This document shows positions 1 to 6,635 of a stretch of 6,816 nucleotides of DNA, piece after piece. The notes beneath the pieces were generated by a model, which was given only the letters and a program-made list of their open reading frames with translations, had not been told where the DNA came from and did no database searches. The first letter of the stretch is position 1; every line of letters starts with the position of its first letter. The translations under genes and the position numbers were made by a program. This DNA comes from Gammaproteobacteria bacterium (GTDB taxonomy: Bacteria > Pseudomonadota > Gammaproteobacteria > SMWH01), in assembly GCA_004357005.1 (NCBI GenBank), contig SMWH01000049.1:1-6816 (forward strand), given 5' to 3'.

Positions 1-906
1 GGGTGTGGCAGAGGGCGTGGCGGCGTTTGCGGGCGCCGGCGGGCGGGTGGCACCCGGGTCGCCTGCCAGGGACCGCGCGTCGGCAATCTGTTTGACCAGG
101 GCTTCGGCAGCCGGATTGTCAGCGGGAATCCCAACCAGCAGCCCTTCCCAGAGCTCGGCGGCTTGTGAAAACTTCTGCGCCTGATAGAGAGCCATGCCGA
201 GCAACCACATGGCCTTTGTGTTGGCCGGGTCCAGTTCCAGGGCGTGTTCCAGAAGGCGGCGAGGTTCTCCCTGAAGCTGGGCTCCCTGAATACGCGCCAG
301 GGTTTCCGCGTAATCCACGGCGATCTCCGCCCGTTCCGGGGCCAGTTCCCACGCCTTTTTCATGGCCCCGACCGCTTCACTCCAGCGATCCATGGCCGCG
401 TAGGAACGTCCCAGCAGCATCCAGTCTTCCACGTCGTCCGGGTTTTCCTGCAGGCGCGCTTCCAGGCCGGCTACGGCGTTCTCCAGGGACGGCGCCTGAA
501 CACCGCCGGCGGGTGCAGCCATTGTTAGTTCCCCGGGTGTCACGTGTTCCGTGTAGGTCACCGCGGCGGGGTTGCCCAGAGTCAGATAGATGCCGATGGC
601 GAGGGCGGCAACAATCGCTGAAACGATGATCGCCATGGGCCGATGGCGTGTCGGTTCGGCTGGCGGGTCGGCATCTTCTATCTGTTCCAGCAGTTCCCGG
701 CCGAGTTGCTCGCGCACCGCGCCGGCTTCTTTGGGATCGAGCCGCCCGGCGTCCACGTCGCGTTCCAGCCGTTGCAGACGTTCCCGGTAAACCTCAAGGG
801 GTATCTGGTCATCCGATGCCGCTTTCTGGCCAAACCACATCGGCCGCAGCACCTGAAACATGATCGCCACGACGAACAGCCCCGCGAGCAACCAGAAAAA
901 AATCAT
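1..906 (-). CDS. ccmI: Cytochrome c maturation protein CcmI, TPR apocytochrome chaperone (partial, C-terminus cut off)
   Basis: The gene starts with ATG at 906 and stays open for 302 codons to the window edge, so the C-terminus is missing. Two membrane segments are visible, at about residues 2-20 and 91-110. The loop between them is charged and helical (VYRERLQRLERDVDAGRLD, residues 39-57), as in the cytoplasmic leucine-zipper-like loop of CcmI. The periplasmic part carries TPR-type helices at about 160-193 and 229-264, with the family-like stretch HALELDPANTKAMWLLG (221-237) between and within them. After residue 283 the sequence turns Pro/Ala-rich, like a linker. CcmI binds the C-terminal region of apocytochrome c and passes it to CcmF/CcmH. 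Its ATG overlaps the ccmH stop as ATGA, with AGGA only 3 bases upstream of the start, so coupling is likely. It is separate from CcmH here, unlike the E. coli fusion. Confidence 0.93.
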   Translation of the reverse strand, partial: MIFFWLLAGLFVVAIMFQVLRPMWFGQKAASDDQIPLEVYRERLQRLERDVDAGRLDPKEAGAVREQLGRELLEQIEDADPPAEPTRHRPMAIIVSAIVAALAIGIYLTLGNPAAVTYTEHVTPGELTMAAPAGGVQAPSLENAVAGLEARLQENPDDVEDWMLLGRSYAAMDRWSEAVGAMKKAWELAPERAEIAVDYAETLARIQGAQLQGEPRRLLEHALELDPANTKAMWLLGMALYQAQKFSQAAELWEGLLVGIPADNPAAEALVKQIADARSLAGDPGATRPPAPANAATPSATP

Positions 907-1364
907 AATTCCTGGTCCCCATGGAAACGTTCAGTATCCTCGTGCTTCGATTCGGTCAACGGGGCTTCGACGAGCTGCGAGCGTCGCCTTACCACGGTGA
1001 AAACGGTCGCGGAACTGACGAGCAGCAGCATCAGCGGGCCGAACCACAACAGCCACGTGGTGGGTTGGACCGGTGGGCGATAGAGGATGAAATCCCCGTA
1101 ACGCTGCACGAGAAACCCGCGGATCTCGTCATCACTGCGCTCGGACCGGATCATGTCAGCGATTTCCCGGCGCAGGTCCACGGCGAGCGGCGCATCGGAA
1201 TCTGCCAGGTTCTGGTTCTGACATTGGAGGCAACGAAATTCCTCGATCAGCGTCTTGTAACGTTCCGTGTGTGCGGGATCGTCGAATTGAAACGGATCGA
1301 TGGACCAGGCCGCGGCGCTAGCGAGCAAGGCGAGCAAAAGCGGCAATGCGCGATAACTGCTCAT
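903..1364 (-). CDS. ccmH: Cytochrome c-type biogenesis protein CcmH (CxxC thiol-disulfide component)
   Basis: This 153-residue protein has an N-terminal signal sequence (residues 1 to about 20, rich in Leu and Ala). A periplasmic domain follows with the motif FRCLQCQNQ (43-51), giving redox cysteines C45 and C48, then YGDFILYRPP (89-98). One membrane anchor lies at about 103-125, followed by a charged cytoplasmic tail. This is the short, CcmI-free form of the family. CcmH reduces the haem-binding CxxCH cysteines of apocytochrome c together with CcmG and forms part of the CcmF/H/I lyase complex. I chose ATG 1364 because it begins a proper signal peptide 7 bases after the ccmG stop. An in-frame TTG at 1397 would place charged residues ahead of the signal and overlap ccmG. 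There is no good Shine-Dalgarno sequence at 1364, so translation probably depends on ccmG. Leu sits where E. coli has Pro in the CxxC. Confidence 0.95.
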   Translation of the reverse strand: MSSYRALPLLLALLASAAAWSIDPFQFDDPAHTERYKTLIEEFRCLQCQNQNLADSDAPLAVDLRREIADMIRSERSDDEIRGFLVQRYGDFILYRPPVQPTTWLLWFGPLMLLLVSSATVFTVVRRRSQLVEAPLTESKHEDTERFHGDQEL

Positions 1365-1371
1365 GTCGCTT

Positions 1372-1980
1372 TTATTCGGCGGGATCCTGTTCTTCAACCA
1401 CGGGCTTTTCGGCCCTCGGTTTGTCAGCCGCGGGTTTCTCAGCTTTGGCGGCGGGGGTACTGCGCAGTGTGGCTACCAGTGGCCAGATTTCATCCTCGAT
1501 GACCTCAGGCGTCAAGACACCGATAAACTTGTAACGGATGTTCCCGGCGGCATCCACCAGAAACGTTTCCGGTGCGCCATACACGCCGAAGTCGATCCCG
1601 GTGCGACCGTCGAGGTCATGGGCGCTGGCCACATAGGGATCACCAAACTGCGCCAGCCAGCGGGTCGCGTTCTTCCGGGTGTCCTTGTAGTTCAGGCCGT
1701 ATACGGGGATCTCGCCGGATTGCGCGATGGCCGTAATGACGTTGTGTTCCTCACGGCAGGCCACACACCAGCTTGCCCATACGTTGAGCAGGTACTCCTG
1801 ACCGAGTAACTGTTTGCGGCTGATTCGCCGGGCGGGATCGTTGACGGTGGGCAGGTCAAAATCCGGTGCAGGCTTGTTGATCAGCGGTGAAGGAATCAGT
1901 TGCGGGTTGAGATCAAGTCCGGCATAGAGAAAACCGGCGATCGCCAGAAAAACCATCACCGGAAGCAGAAAACGCCACAT
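1372..1980 (-). CDS. ccmG: Thiol:disulfide interchange protein CcmG/DsbE (periplasmic thioredoxin-like)
   Basis: This 202-residue membrane-anchored thioredoxin has one N-terminal transmembrane segment (about residues 4-21). A TlpA/DsbE-type fold follows. The active site is WASWCVACREEH (68-79), with C72 and C75, and the cis-proline loop is VYGAPET (133-139), with P137. The acidic glutamate and GAPET motifs are those that set CcmG apart from general thioredoxins. It takes electrons from DsbD or CcdA and reduces CcmH or apocytochrome c disulfides in the periplasm. The protein is longer than the roughly 185 residues of E. coli CcmG because of a Lys/Glu/Ala/Pro-rich tail from about residue 174. 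The ATG at 1980 lies 2 bases after the ccmF stop. A hairpin covers the only AG-rich stretch upstream, so initiation probably relies on ribosomes finishing ccmF. Confidence 0.96.
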   Translation of the reverse strand: MWRFLLPVMVFLAIAGFLYAGLDLNPQLIPSPLINKPAPDFDLPTVNDPARRISRKQLLGQEYLLNVWASWCVACREEHNVITAIAQSGEIPVYGLNYKDTRKNATRWLAQFGDPYVASAHDLDGRTGIDFGVYGAPETFLVDAAGNIRYKFIGVLTPEVIEDEIWPLVATLRSTPAAKAEKPAADKPRAEKPVVEEQDPAE

Positions 1981-1982
1981 GC

Positions 1983-3971
1983 TCAGGCACCCTGGGGTGC
2001 GGTGCCTTGTTCGACGACGCGGGGCGCGGCGTGCTCGGCGGCTGCGGCGCGGGTGCGGCGATACCGTTTGTCAAAGGCAGCAACAAAACCGCCGGCCATC
2101 ATGAACAAGGCACCGAGCCAGATCCAGCGTATGAACGGTTTGTAGTAGATGCGAACAGACCATGCGCCGTCGCTCAGCGGTTCCCCCAGTGACACATAAA
2201 TATCGCGTGTAAATCCTGCTTCGATGGCGGCCTCAGTCATCATCTGATTGCCCTGGGGGTAGCGGCGTTTTTGCGGATAAAGCATGGCGACGGTGTCGTC
2301 GCCCCGTGATACGAGGAAGGTTCCCTGCGTCGCCGTGTAGTTGGGTCCGTCCAGAGTTTCCACCGTCTCGAAACGGAACACATGGCCAGCCAGTTCGTAT
2401 TCTTCGCCGGGGGTAAGCCGGATGTCCTGTTCCACGCTGAAAGTGTTGGTGATCGTCACGCCAAGAACGAATATCCCCACGCCGAAATGAGCCAGTATCA
2501 TTCCCATCTCTCCGGCTGGCAGCAGTCTGAAACGCCCCGGTGGCCGCGTGCGGAAACGGCGGACCACATACCACAAGGTCCCGACAATGACCCAGCAGCC
2601 ACCCAGAACGCCACCGAGCAGAAAGAGACTCAGGCCGGACCAGTACAGGGGCAACAGGAGCGCTGCAATGGCGACAGCGATGGCCAGTGGTTTCCACAAG
2701 CTCTCCGCCACGCGGCCGGGTTCATCGGTTTTCCAACGCACGTAGGGCGCGGCAGGCATCAGTGCCACAACGGGCGCCATGAGAATGGCGAACATGAAAC
2801 CGAAATAGGGCGGGCCCACCGAAATCTTGCCCAGACCCAGCGCATCAATGACGAGTGGATAAAGGGTTCCAAGCAACACCGTGGCCGCGGCCACCGCAAA
2901 GAAAAGATTGTTGATGAGCAGAAATGTTTCCCGGGACATGGGCGTCGTCGCGATAGGGCTGGCCACCCTTGGCGCGCGCCAGGCGTAGAGGGTCAGCGCG
3001 CCACCGATCACGGTCAGCAGATACACCAGAATGAACAGTCCCCGGGCCGGATCGTTGGCGAAGGCGTGTACCGATGTGAGCACACCGGAACGCACCAGGA
3101 AGGTACCCAGCAGGCTCAGGGCAAAAGCCGTGATGGACAACAGCACGGTCCAGCTCCGGAAAGCCCCGCGCTTCTCCGTGACCGCCTGGGAATGAATCAA
3201 CGCGGTTCCCGCCAGCCATGGCATAAACGAGGCGTTTTCCACCGGATCCCAGAACCACCAGCCGCCCCAGCCCAGTTCGTAATACGCCCACCAACTGCCC
3301 AAGGCGATGCCCAGAGTCAGAAAAGACCAGGACACGAGTGTCCAGGGTCGCGACCAGCGGGCCCAGCCCGCGTCGAGTTGTCCGCTCAGCAGCGCGGCGA
3401 TGGCAAAGGCAAAGGGCACGGCAAAACCCACATAGCCTATGTAGAGCATGGGTGGATGAATAATCAGCCCCGGATCCTGGAGGAGGGGGTTCAGATCACG
3501 CCCTTCGATCAAAGCAGGTATGTGTCGTTCGAAGGGGTTTGAGGTAAACAGCATGAACAACATGAAGCCCACGGCCACCAGTCCCATCACCGCGATCACC
3601 CGGGCGGCAAAAGCTTCAGGCAGCGACTTGCTGAAACGGGCCACCGCAGCTGTCCATAAAGACAGAATCAGCGTCCACAGGAGGAGCGAGCCTTCGTGGG
3701 AACCCCACACCGCCGACAGCCTGTACATCATGGGCAGCTGACTGTTGGAGTTGTTTGCCACGTACACGACCGAGAAATCCTGGGTCGCAAAAGCATGACT
3801 CAACGCGACAAAAGCGAAAAGCACGAGAAACAGTTGGGTATAGGCAGCCGGTCGCGCGACGGCCATCCATGCGGCGTCGCGTGTGTGCGCGCCGAAGAGG
3901 GGAACGACTCCCTGCACGGCCGCGACCAGCAATGCCAGGATCAGCGCGAAATGGCCGAGTTCGGGGATCAT
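1983..3971 (-). CDS. ccmF: Cytochrome c haem lyase subunit CcmF
   Basis: This 662-residue protein has many membrane segments (about 15 by eye), matching the usual CcmF length of about 650. It holds the WWD haem-handling motif at 234-252, with core WWFWDP at 238-243. The four conserved histidines occur in typical contexts: H172 (IIHPP) and H495 (AHFG) for the internal haem b, and H260 (ALIH) and H302 (SVHAF) flanking the WWD loop for haem arriving from CcmE. A large periplasmic domain lies at about 511-610, before the last membrane helix (about 612-633). CcmF is the synthetase core that attaches haem to apocytochrome c, working with CcmH and CcmI. The ATG at 3971 overlaps the ccmE stop as ATGA. 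Upstream there is only a weak AAGAG element. The last 25 or so residues are Ala/Arg-rich and low in complexity. Confidence 0.98.
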   Translation of the reverse strand: MIPELGHFALILALLVAAVQGVVPLFGAHTRDAAWMAVARPAAYTQLFLVLFAFVALSHAFATQDFSVVYVANNSNSQLPMMYRLSAVWGSHEGSLLLWTLILSLWTAAVARFSKSLPEAFAARVIAVMGLVAVGFMLFMLFTSNPFERHIPALIEGRDLNPLLQDPGLIIHPPMLYIGYVGFAVPFAFAIAALLSGQLDAGWARWSRPWTLVSWSFLTLGIALGSWWAYYELGWGGWWFWDPVENASFMPWLAGTALIHSQAVTEKRGAFRSWTVLLSITAFALSLLGTFLVRSGVLTSVHAFANDPARGLFILVYLLTVIGGALTLYAWRAPRVASPIATTPMSRETFLLINNLFFAVAAATVLLGTLYPLVIDALGLGKISVGPPYFGFMFAILMAPVVALMPAAPYVRWKTDEPGRVAESLWKPLAIAVAIAALLLPLYWSGLSLFLLGGVLGGCWVIVGTLWYVVRRFRTRPPGRFRLLPAGEMGMILAHFGVGIFVLGVTITNTFSVEQDIRLTPGEEYELAGHVFRFETVETLDGPNYTATQGTFLVSRGDDTVAMLYPQKRRYPQGNQMMTEAAIEAGFTRDIYVSLGEPLSDGAWSVRIYYKPFIRWIWLGALFMMAGGFVAAFDKRYRRTRAAAAEHAAPRVVEQGTAPQGA
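1986..2006 (-). promoter_or_regulatory. Hairpin at the ccmF end, just before the ccmG start
   Basis: In the minus-strand transcript GGCACC and GGTGCC can pair as a 6-base stem with a 9-base loop. An alternative shorter pairing within the same stretch is GCACC with GGTGC. The structure ends 5 bases before the ccmG ATG and contains the only AGGG stretch upstream of it. No T-run follows, so it is not an intrinsic terminator. Confidence 0.4.
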
Positions 3972-4420
3972 TGGCTCTTGTCTTCGTCGATGGGGTGACC
4001 GGAGCGTTCCAGCGCGTCGGCCACCTCGGGAGGCATGTAGGTCTCGTCGTGTTTGGCGAGCACCTCATCGGCGGCGAAAATGCCATCGGCGCCGAGCTGT
4101 CCCTGCGTTACAACACCCTGACCCTCGCGGAACAGGTCCGGCAGGATCCCCGAGTAACGCACGGTAATGGAGTGTCCAAAATCCGTCACGATGAATTCCA
4201 CGGTCAGCCCGTCTTCCAGGTGCTTGAGACTGCCCGCCGTTACGAGACCGCCCAGACGAAAACTCTGGTTTTCCGGGGCCTCACCTGCCATGACGTCGCT
4301 GGGGCTGAAGAAAAACAGGAGGTTTTTCTGGAACGCGGTCATGGTCAAGGCAGCGGCGACCGCTACGCCTGCCACGATGAACGCGGCCATCCAGAGACGT
4401 TGTTTGCGCGCCGGTCTCAC
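3968..4420 (-). CDS. ccmE: Periplasmic haem chaperone CcmE
   Basis: This 150-residue protein has an N-terminal basic stretch and one membrane anchor (about residues 9-30), followed by an OB-fold beta-barrel domain. The haem-binding signature LAKHDETYMPPEV (121-133) is intact: H124 is the covalent haem attachment site (H130 in E. coli) and Y128 the nearby tyrosine ligand. The C-terminal tail is flexible and charged, as usual. CcmE receives haem from CcmC/CcmD, is released by CcmAB, and delivers haem to CcmF. The start codon is GTG at 4420, overlapping the ccmD stop as GTGA. A Shine-Dalgarno-like AAAAGGAG sits 12 bases upstream, which is rather far. The ATG at codon 11 has no ribosome site and would cut into the membrane anchor, so the GTG is preferred. 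Confidence 0.97.
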   Translation of the reverse strand: MRPARKQRLWMAAFIVAGVAVAAALTMTAFQKNLLFFFSPSDVMAGEAPENQSFRLGGLVTAGSLKHLEDGLTVEFIVTDFGHSITVRYSGILPDLFREGQGVVTQGQLGADGIFAADEVLAKHDETYMPPEVADALERSGHPIDEDKSQ

Positions 4421-4587
4421 GATTTGTTTCTGCTCCTTTTCAGGAAGTTGCGGGTTTCGCGAAGTGTGCGGCGATAGAAACTTTGCGTATATATGAGGTT
4501 ACCGAACACGACGAGAAAAAACAGCCCCCATGAGGACCATACGTAGAATCCGTAGCCTCCCATGTAAAGGAATTCCGAAAAGCTCAC
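4417..4587 (-). CDS. ccmD: Haem exporter accessory protein CcmD (small membrane protein)
   Basis: This 56-residue protein starts at GTG 4587, which overlaps the ccmC stop as GTGA. A strong Shine-Dalgarno sequence (GGAGG at 4595-4599, 7 bases upstream) decides the start. The N-terminal motif MGGYGFYVWSS (residues 9-19) matches the conserved MGGYxFxVW block of CcmD and includes the conserved tyrosine. One membrane helix covers about residues 13-33. A basic cytoplasmic tail follows, rich in Arg and Lys. CcmD stabilises the CcmC-holoCcmE complex and helps CcmAB release holo-CcmE. The gene is easily missed because of its size and GTG start. The same frame is open for a long way upstream, but that part lies inside ccmC and is not coding. 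The ATG at codon 9 is a less likely start, since it lacks a ribosome site at good distance. Confidence 0.94.
   Translation of the reverse strand: MSFSEFLYMGGYGFYVWSSWGLFFLVVFGNLIYTQSFYRRTLRETRNFLKRSRNKS
4433..4440 (-). promoter_or_regulatory. Possible Shine-Dalgarno site of ccmE, widely spaced
   Basis: AAAAGGAG on the minus strand lies inside the ccmD coding region, 12 bases before the ccmE GTG. The sequence is good but the spacing exceeds the usual 5 to 9 bases. It may help re-initiation at the GTGA overlap. Confidence 0.45.
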
Positions 4588-5333
4588 GTGCCTTCCTCCC
4601 CGAGCAGGCGTGCGACCCAGCGGCTGCGGCGCTCCTGCCTCAACAGCATCGCACGTATGCGCATGAACAGGATGCCCGGAAAATAGATCGTACAGGCGAC
4701 GATCATGATCAGCAAAGGCCTGAGCATGTCCGGGTGCATGGAGGGTTGGTCCAGCTTGGACAGGGTCGCGGGCTGGTGCAGGGTACTCCACCATTCCACG
4801 GAAAAGTGAATGATGGGGATATTGACCACGCCCACCAGCGCCAGGATGGCGACCGCGCGGGCTGCCTTGCGGTGATCGTCGATGGCGTTGTACAGCGCGA
4901 TCACCCCTATATATAAGAATAGAAGTATCAATTCCGAGGTGAGACGGGCATCCCAGACCCAGTAAGTTCCCCACATGGGTTTGCCCCACAGCGACCCCGT
5001 GGCAAGGGCCAGGGCCGTGAACGCTGCGCCGATGGGCGCGGAGGCAACTGCGGTAATTTCCGCCAACTTGATGTGCCAGACCAGACCAATGAAACCGGCC
5101 ACGGCCATACACACATAGATAAGCATGGACATATACGCGGCAGGCACATGTACGAAGATAATCCGGTAGCTCTCGCCTTGCTGGTAGTCAGTGGGCGCCG
5201 TAAACGCGCCCCACACCCCGAAAGCCAGCACTACGACGAAGATCCCGATAAACCAGGGAATGAGCTTGCCCGACAGCCAGTAGAAATACTCCGGCGATAC
5301 CGTTTTGTGGAAAAACTGAACGATCCTGTTCAT
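4584..5333 (-). CDS. ccmC: Haem exporter/handling protein CcmC
   Basis: This 249-residue protein has six predicted membrane segments (about 24-44, 62-86, 92-112, 132-149, 158-175, 204-225). The WWD motif lies at WGTYWVWDARLTSE (121-134). The two conserved axial haem histidines are H62 (FVHVP) and H186 (STLHQP), equivalent to H60 and H184 of E. coli. CcmC binds haem at the periplasmic face through the WWD domain and forms the covalent bond with the histidine of CcmE, aided by CcmD. The ATG at 5333 is preceded by GAGGA, which overlaps the ccmB stop and leaves a 7-base intergenic gap. In-frame codons upstream to 5471 lie inside ccmB and do not resemble CcmC. A cluster of codons unusual for this GC-rich operon falls at residues 135-142. 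Confidence 0.98.
   Translation of the reverse strand: MNRIVQFFHKTVSPEYFYWLSGKLIPWFIGIFVVVLAFGVWGAFTAPTDYQQGESYRIIFVHVPAAYMSMLIYVCMAVAGFIGLVWHIKLAEITAVASAPIGAAFTALALATGSLWGKPMWGTYWVWDARLTSELILLFLYIGVIALYNAIDDHRKAARAVAILALVGVVNIPIIHFSVEWWSTLHQPATLSKLDQPSMHPDMLRPLLIMIVACTIYFPGILFMRIRAMLLRQERRSRWVARLLGEEGT
4595..4599 (-). promoter_or_regulatory. Strong Shine-Dalgarno site of ccmD
   Basis: On the minus strand GGAGG, within GGGAGGAAGG, lies 7 bases before the GTG of ccmD, inside the 3' end of ccmC. It is the clearest ribosome-binding site in the window. It fixes GTG 4587 as the ccmD start and suggests ccmD can be initiated independently of ccmC. Confidence 0.8.
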
Positions 5334-5340
5334 TGTTTCC

Positions 5341-6024
5341 TCACGACATGCTGATTCTAAGCGCTGCGGCCGTGGCAATCGGGGCCAGCACCAACGCCAA
5401 AGCAAGTTGTGCTCCCAGCAACAGCAGGTGCGCATCGCTCGGCAGACCGCCACTGGCCGCCTGGACCGCACCCGCCCCGAAGATCAGGATCGGCACGTAA
5501 AGCGGCAGGACCAGGAGTGATACCAGAATACCCCCACGACGCAGGCCCACCGTCAAACCGACCCCGATGGAACCCACGAGGCTGAGGATGGGTGTTCCCA
5601 GGGCGAGGGAGTGTAGCAAAGTCCAGGCCACATGCCCCGGGAGGTTGAGCATCATGGCCAGAATCGGACCCGCGAGAACCACCGGCAATCCCGACACGAG
5701 CCAGTGGGCGACAACCTTGGACAGCACCAGCGCCGGGAGCGGGCAGGGACTCAGGGCAAACTGCTCGAGACTGCCGTCATCGAAATCGGATCGAAACAGG
5801 CGTTCAAGCGAGAGCAATACGGACAACAGAGCTGCTACCCAGACGATGGCGGCGGCTGATGCGCCGAGCTTCACAGGGTCTGGTCCGAGACCCAGGGGAA
5901 AAAGACTGACCACCATGAGCAGGAACAGCAGGGGTGTCAGGCTTTCACCGCGCCGGCGCATGGCCAGCAACAGGTCCCGGCGAATGATCGCCGGCAGTGG
6001 GGCAAACGCGGACTGTGGGCTCAT
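5341..6024 (-). CDS. ccmB: Haem exporter ABC transporter permease CcmB
   Basis: This 227-residue membrane protein has the usual CcmB length (about 220) and six membrane segments, at about 30-47, 54-73, 98-125, 134-160, 165-185 and 198-221. The family signature FDDGSLEQ (81-88) lies in the cytoplasmic loop after the second segment and is where the ATPase is expected to dock. The block RGGILVSLLVLPLYVPILIFG-like (starting near 163) is also typical. CcmB pairs with CcmA, and the complex uses ATP to free holo-CcmE from CcmC/CcmD. It is no longer thought to export haem itself. The ATG at 6024 overlaps the ccmA stop as ATGA. No Shine-Dalgarno sequence precedes it, so it is probably translated by re-initiation after ccmA. 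Confidence 0.97.
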   Translation of the reverse strand: MSPQSAFAPLPAIIRRDLLLAMRRRGESLTPLLFLLMVVSLFPLGLGPDPVKLGASAAAIVWVAALLSVLLSLERLFRSDFDDGSLEQFALSPCPLPALVLSKVVAHWLVSGLPVVLAGPILAMMLNLPGHVAWTLLHSLALGTPILSLVGSIGVGLTVGLRRGGILVSLLVLPLYVPILIFGAGAVQAASGGLPSDAHLLLLGAQLALALVLAPIATAAALRISMS

Positions 6025-6635
6025 GACAGATTAATGTGCTGCAAACGTTCCAGGTGCACGCCCAGCGCGCCGTGGGTGCTCATGACGACGGAACCGGAGT
6101 TATCCAGGTGTTCAGAGATCAGGCGCTCGACCTGGGCGATGCCTGCCCGGTCGAGAGCGGCAAAAGGTTCATCCAGCAGCCAGAGTTGACGTGGGGCGGC
6201 AAGTAAGCCGCCCAACGCTACGCGTTTGCGTTGTCCGGCTGACAATTGTCCCGCCGTGGCATCTTCAAAGTCCCCCAGTTCCAGGTCTTTCAACACGGCC
6301 TTGCAATCCGGGCCGGTCCTGTAGCCGGCCAGGCGCTGGAGGAACACGAGGTTTTCCAGGGCCGTCAGTTCATCCTTGATTCCCAGGTAGTGACCGAGAT
6401 AGGCAGTTTGCAGGTTGTGTTCGAACTCGGGATCCCACTCCATTTGACCGGCCCCGGGCTGGATGAATCCGGCCAACATCCGCAGCAGCGTTGTCTTGCC
6501 GGAGCCGTTGGCGCCTTCCACCAGGACCATGCTTCCGGCCTCGAGTTCAAAACTGAGCCGGCCGAACACGCTGATATCGTCCCGAAAGAACTCCAGGTCC
6601 GTCGCGGTCACCAATGGCTGCAAATGAGTACTCAT
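6021..6635 (-). CDS. ccmA: Haem exporter ABC transporter ATP-binding protein CcmA
   Basis: This 204-residue ABC ATPase has all the expected motifs: Walker A GANGSGKT (41-48), signature LSAGQ (131-135), Walker B LWLLDEP (151-157), D-loop ALD (160-162) and H-loop histidine H188 (STHG). The stretch YLGHYLGIKDELTALENL (79-96) is characteristic of CcmA, with His in the Q-loop region as in E. coli CcmA (WIGHQPGIK). It powers CcmAB, which releases holo-CcmE. It is the first gene of the operon. The ATG at 6635 has no Shine-Dalgarno sequence. An in-frame GTG at 6611 (codon 9) also lacks one and would give an N-terminus 8 residues shorter, so the start is less certain than the identity. Confidence 0.96.
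   Translation of the reverse strand: MSTHLQPLVTATDLEFFRDDISVFGRLSFELEAGSMVLVEGANGSGKTTLLRMLAGFIQPGAGQMEWDPEFEHNLQTAYLGHYLGIKDELTALENLVFLQRLAGYRTGPDCKAVLKDLELGDFEDATAGQLSAGQRKRVALGGLLAAPRQLWLLDEPFAALDRAGIAQVERLISEHLDNSGSVVMSTHGALGVHLERLQHINLS

Noticed and set aside
165..629. Plus-strand open frames opposite ccmI
   Set aside because: The minus-strand frame encodes a continuous CcmI with membrane segments and TPRs. The opposite frames are Pro/Arg-rich shadows.
1365..1397. Upstream TTG start for ccmH
   Set aside because: It would put polar and charged residues before the signal peptide and overlap ccmG by 26 bases. ATG 1364 gives a standard signal sequence.
921..1502. A 193-codon plus-strand open frame opposite ccmH and ccmG
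   Set aside because: It is antisense to two genes whose redox motifs are intact, and it has no domain features of its own.
2382..3542. A 386-codon open frame on the plus strand opposite ccmF
   Set aside because: It is antisense to the clearly conserved ccmF. Its translation is rich in His, Gln, Arg and Gly with no recognisable domain, as expected from the complement of a GC-rich membrane-protein gene.
3755..4477. A 240-codon plus-strand open frame across ccmF, ccmE and ccmD
   Set aside because: It is fully antisense to three confirmed genes, has no ribosome site or recognisable motifs, and shows arginine-rich shadow composition.
4906..4920. TATATATA stretch in ccmC as an internal promoter
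   Set aside because: On the minus strand the nearby TTGATA is only about 10 bases away, so the spacing is wrong. The bases are explained by codons for LFLYI, and I report it as a codon-use oddity instead.
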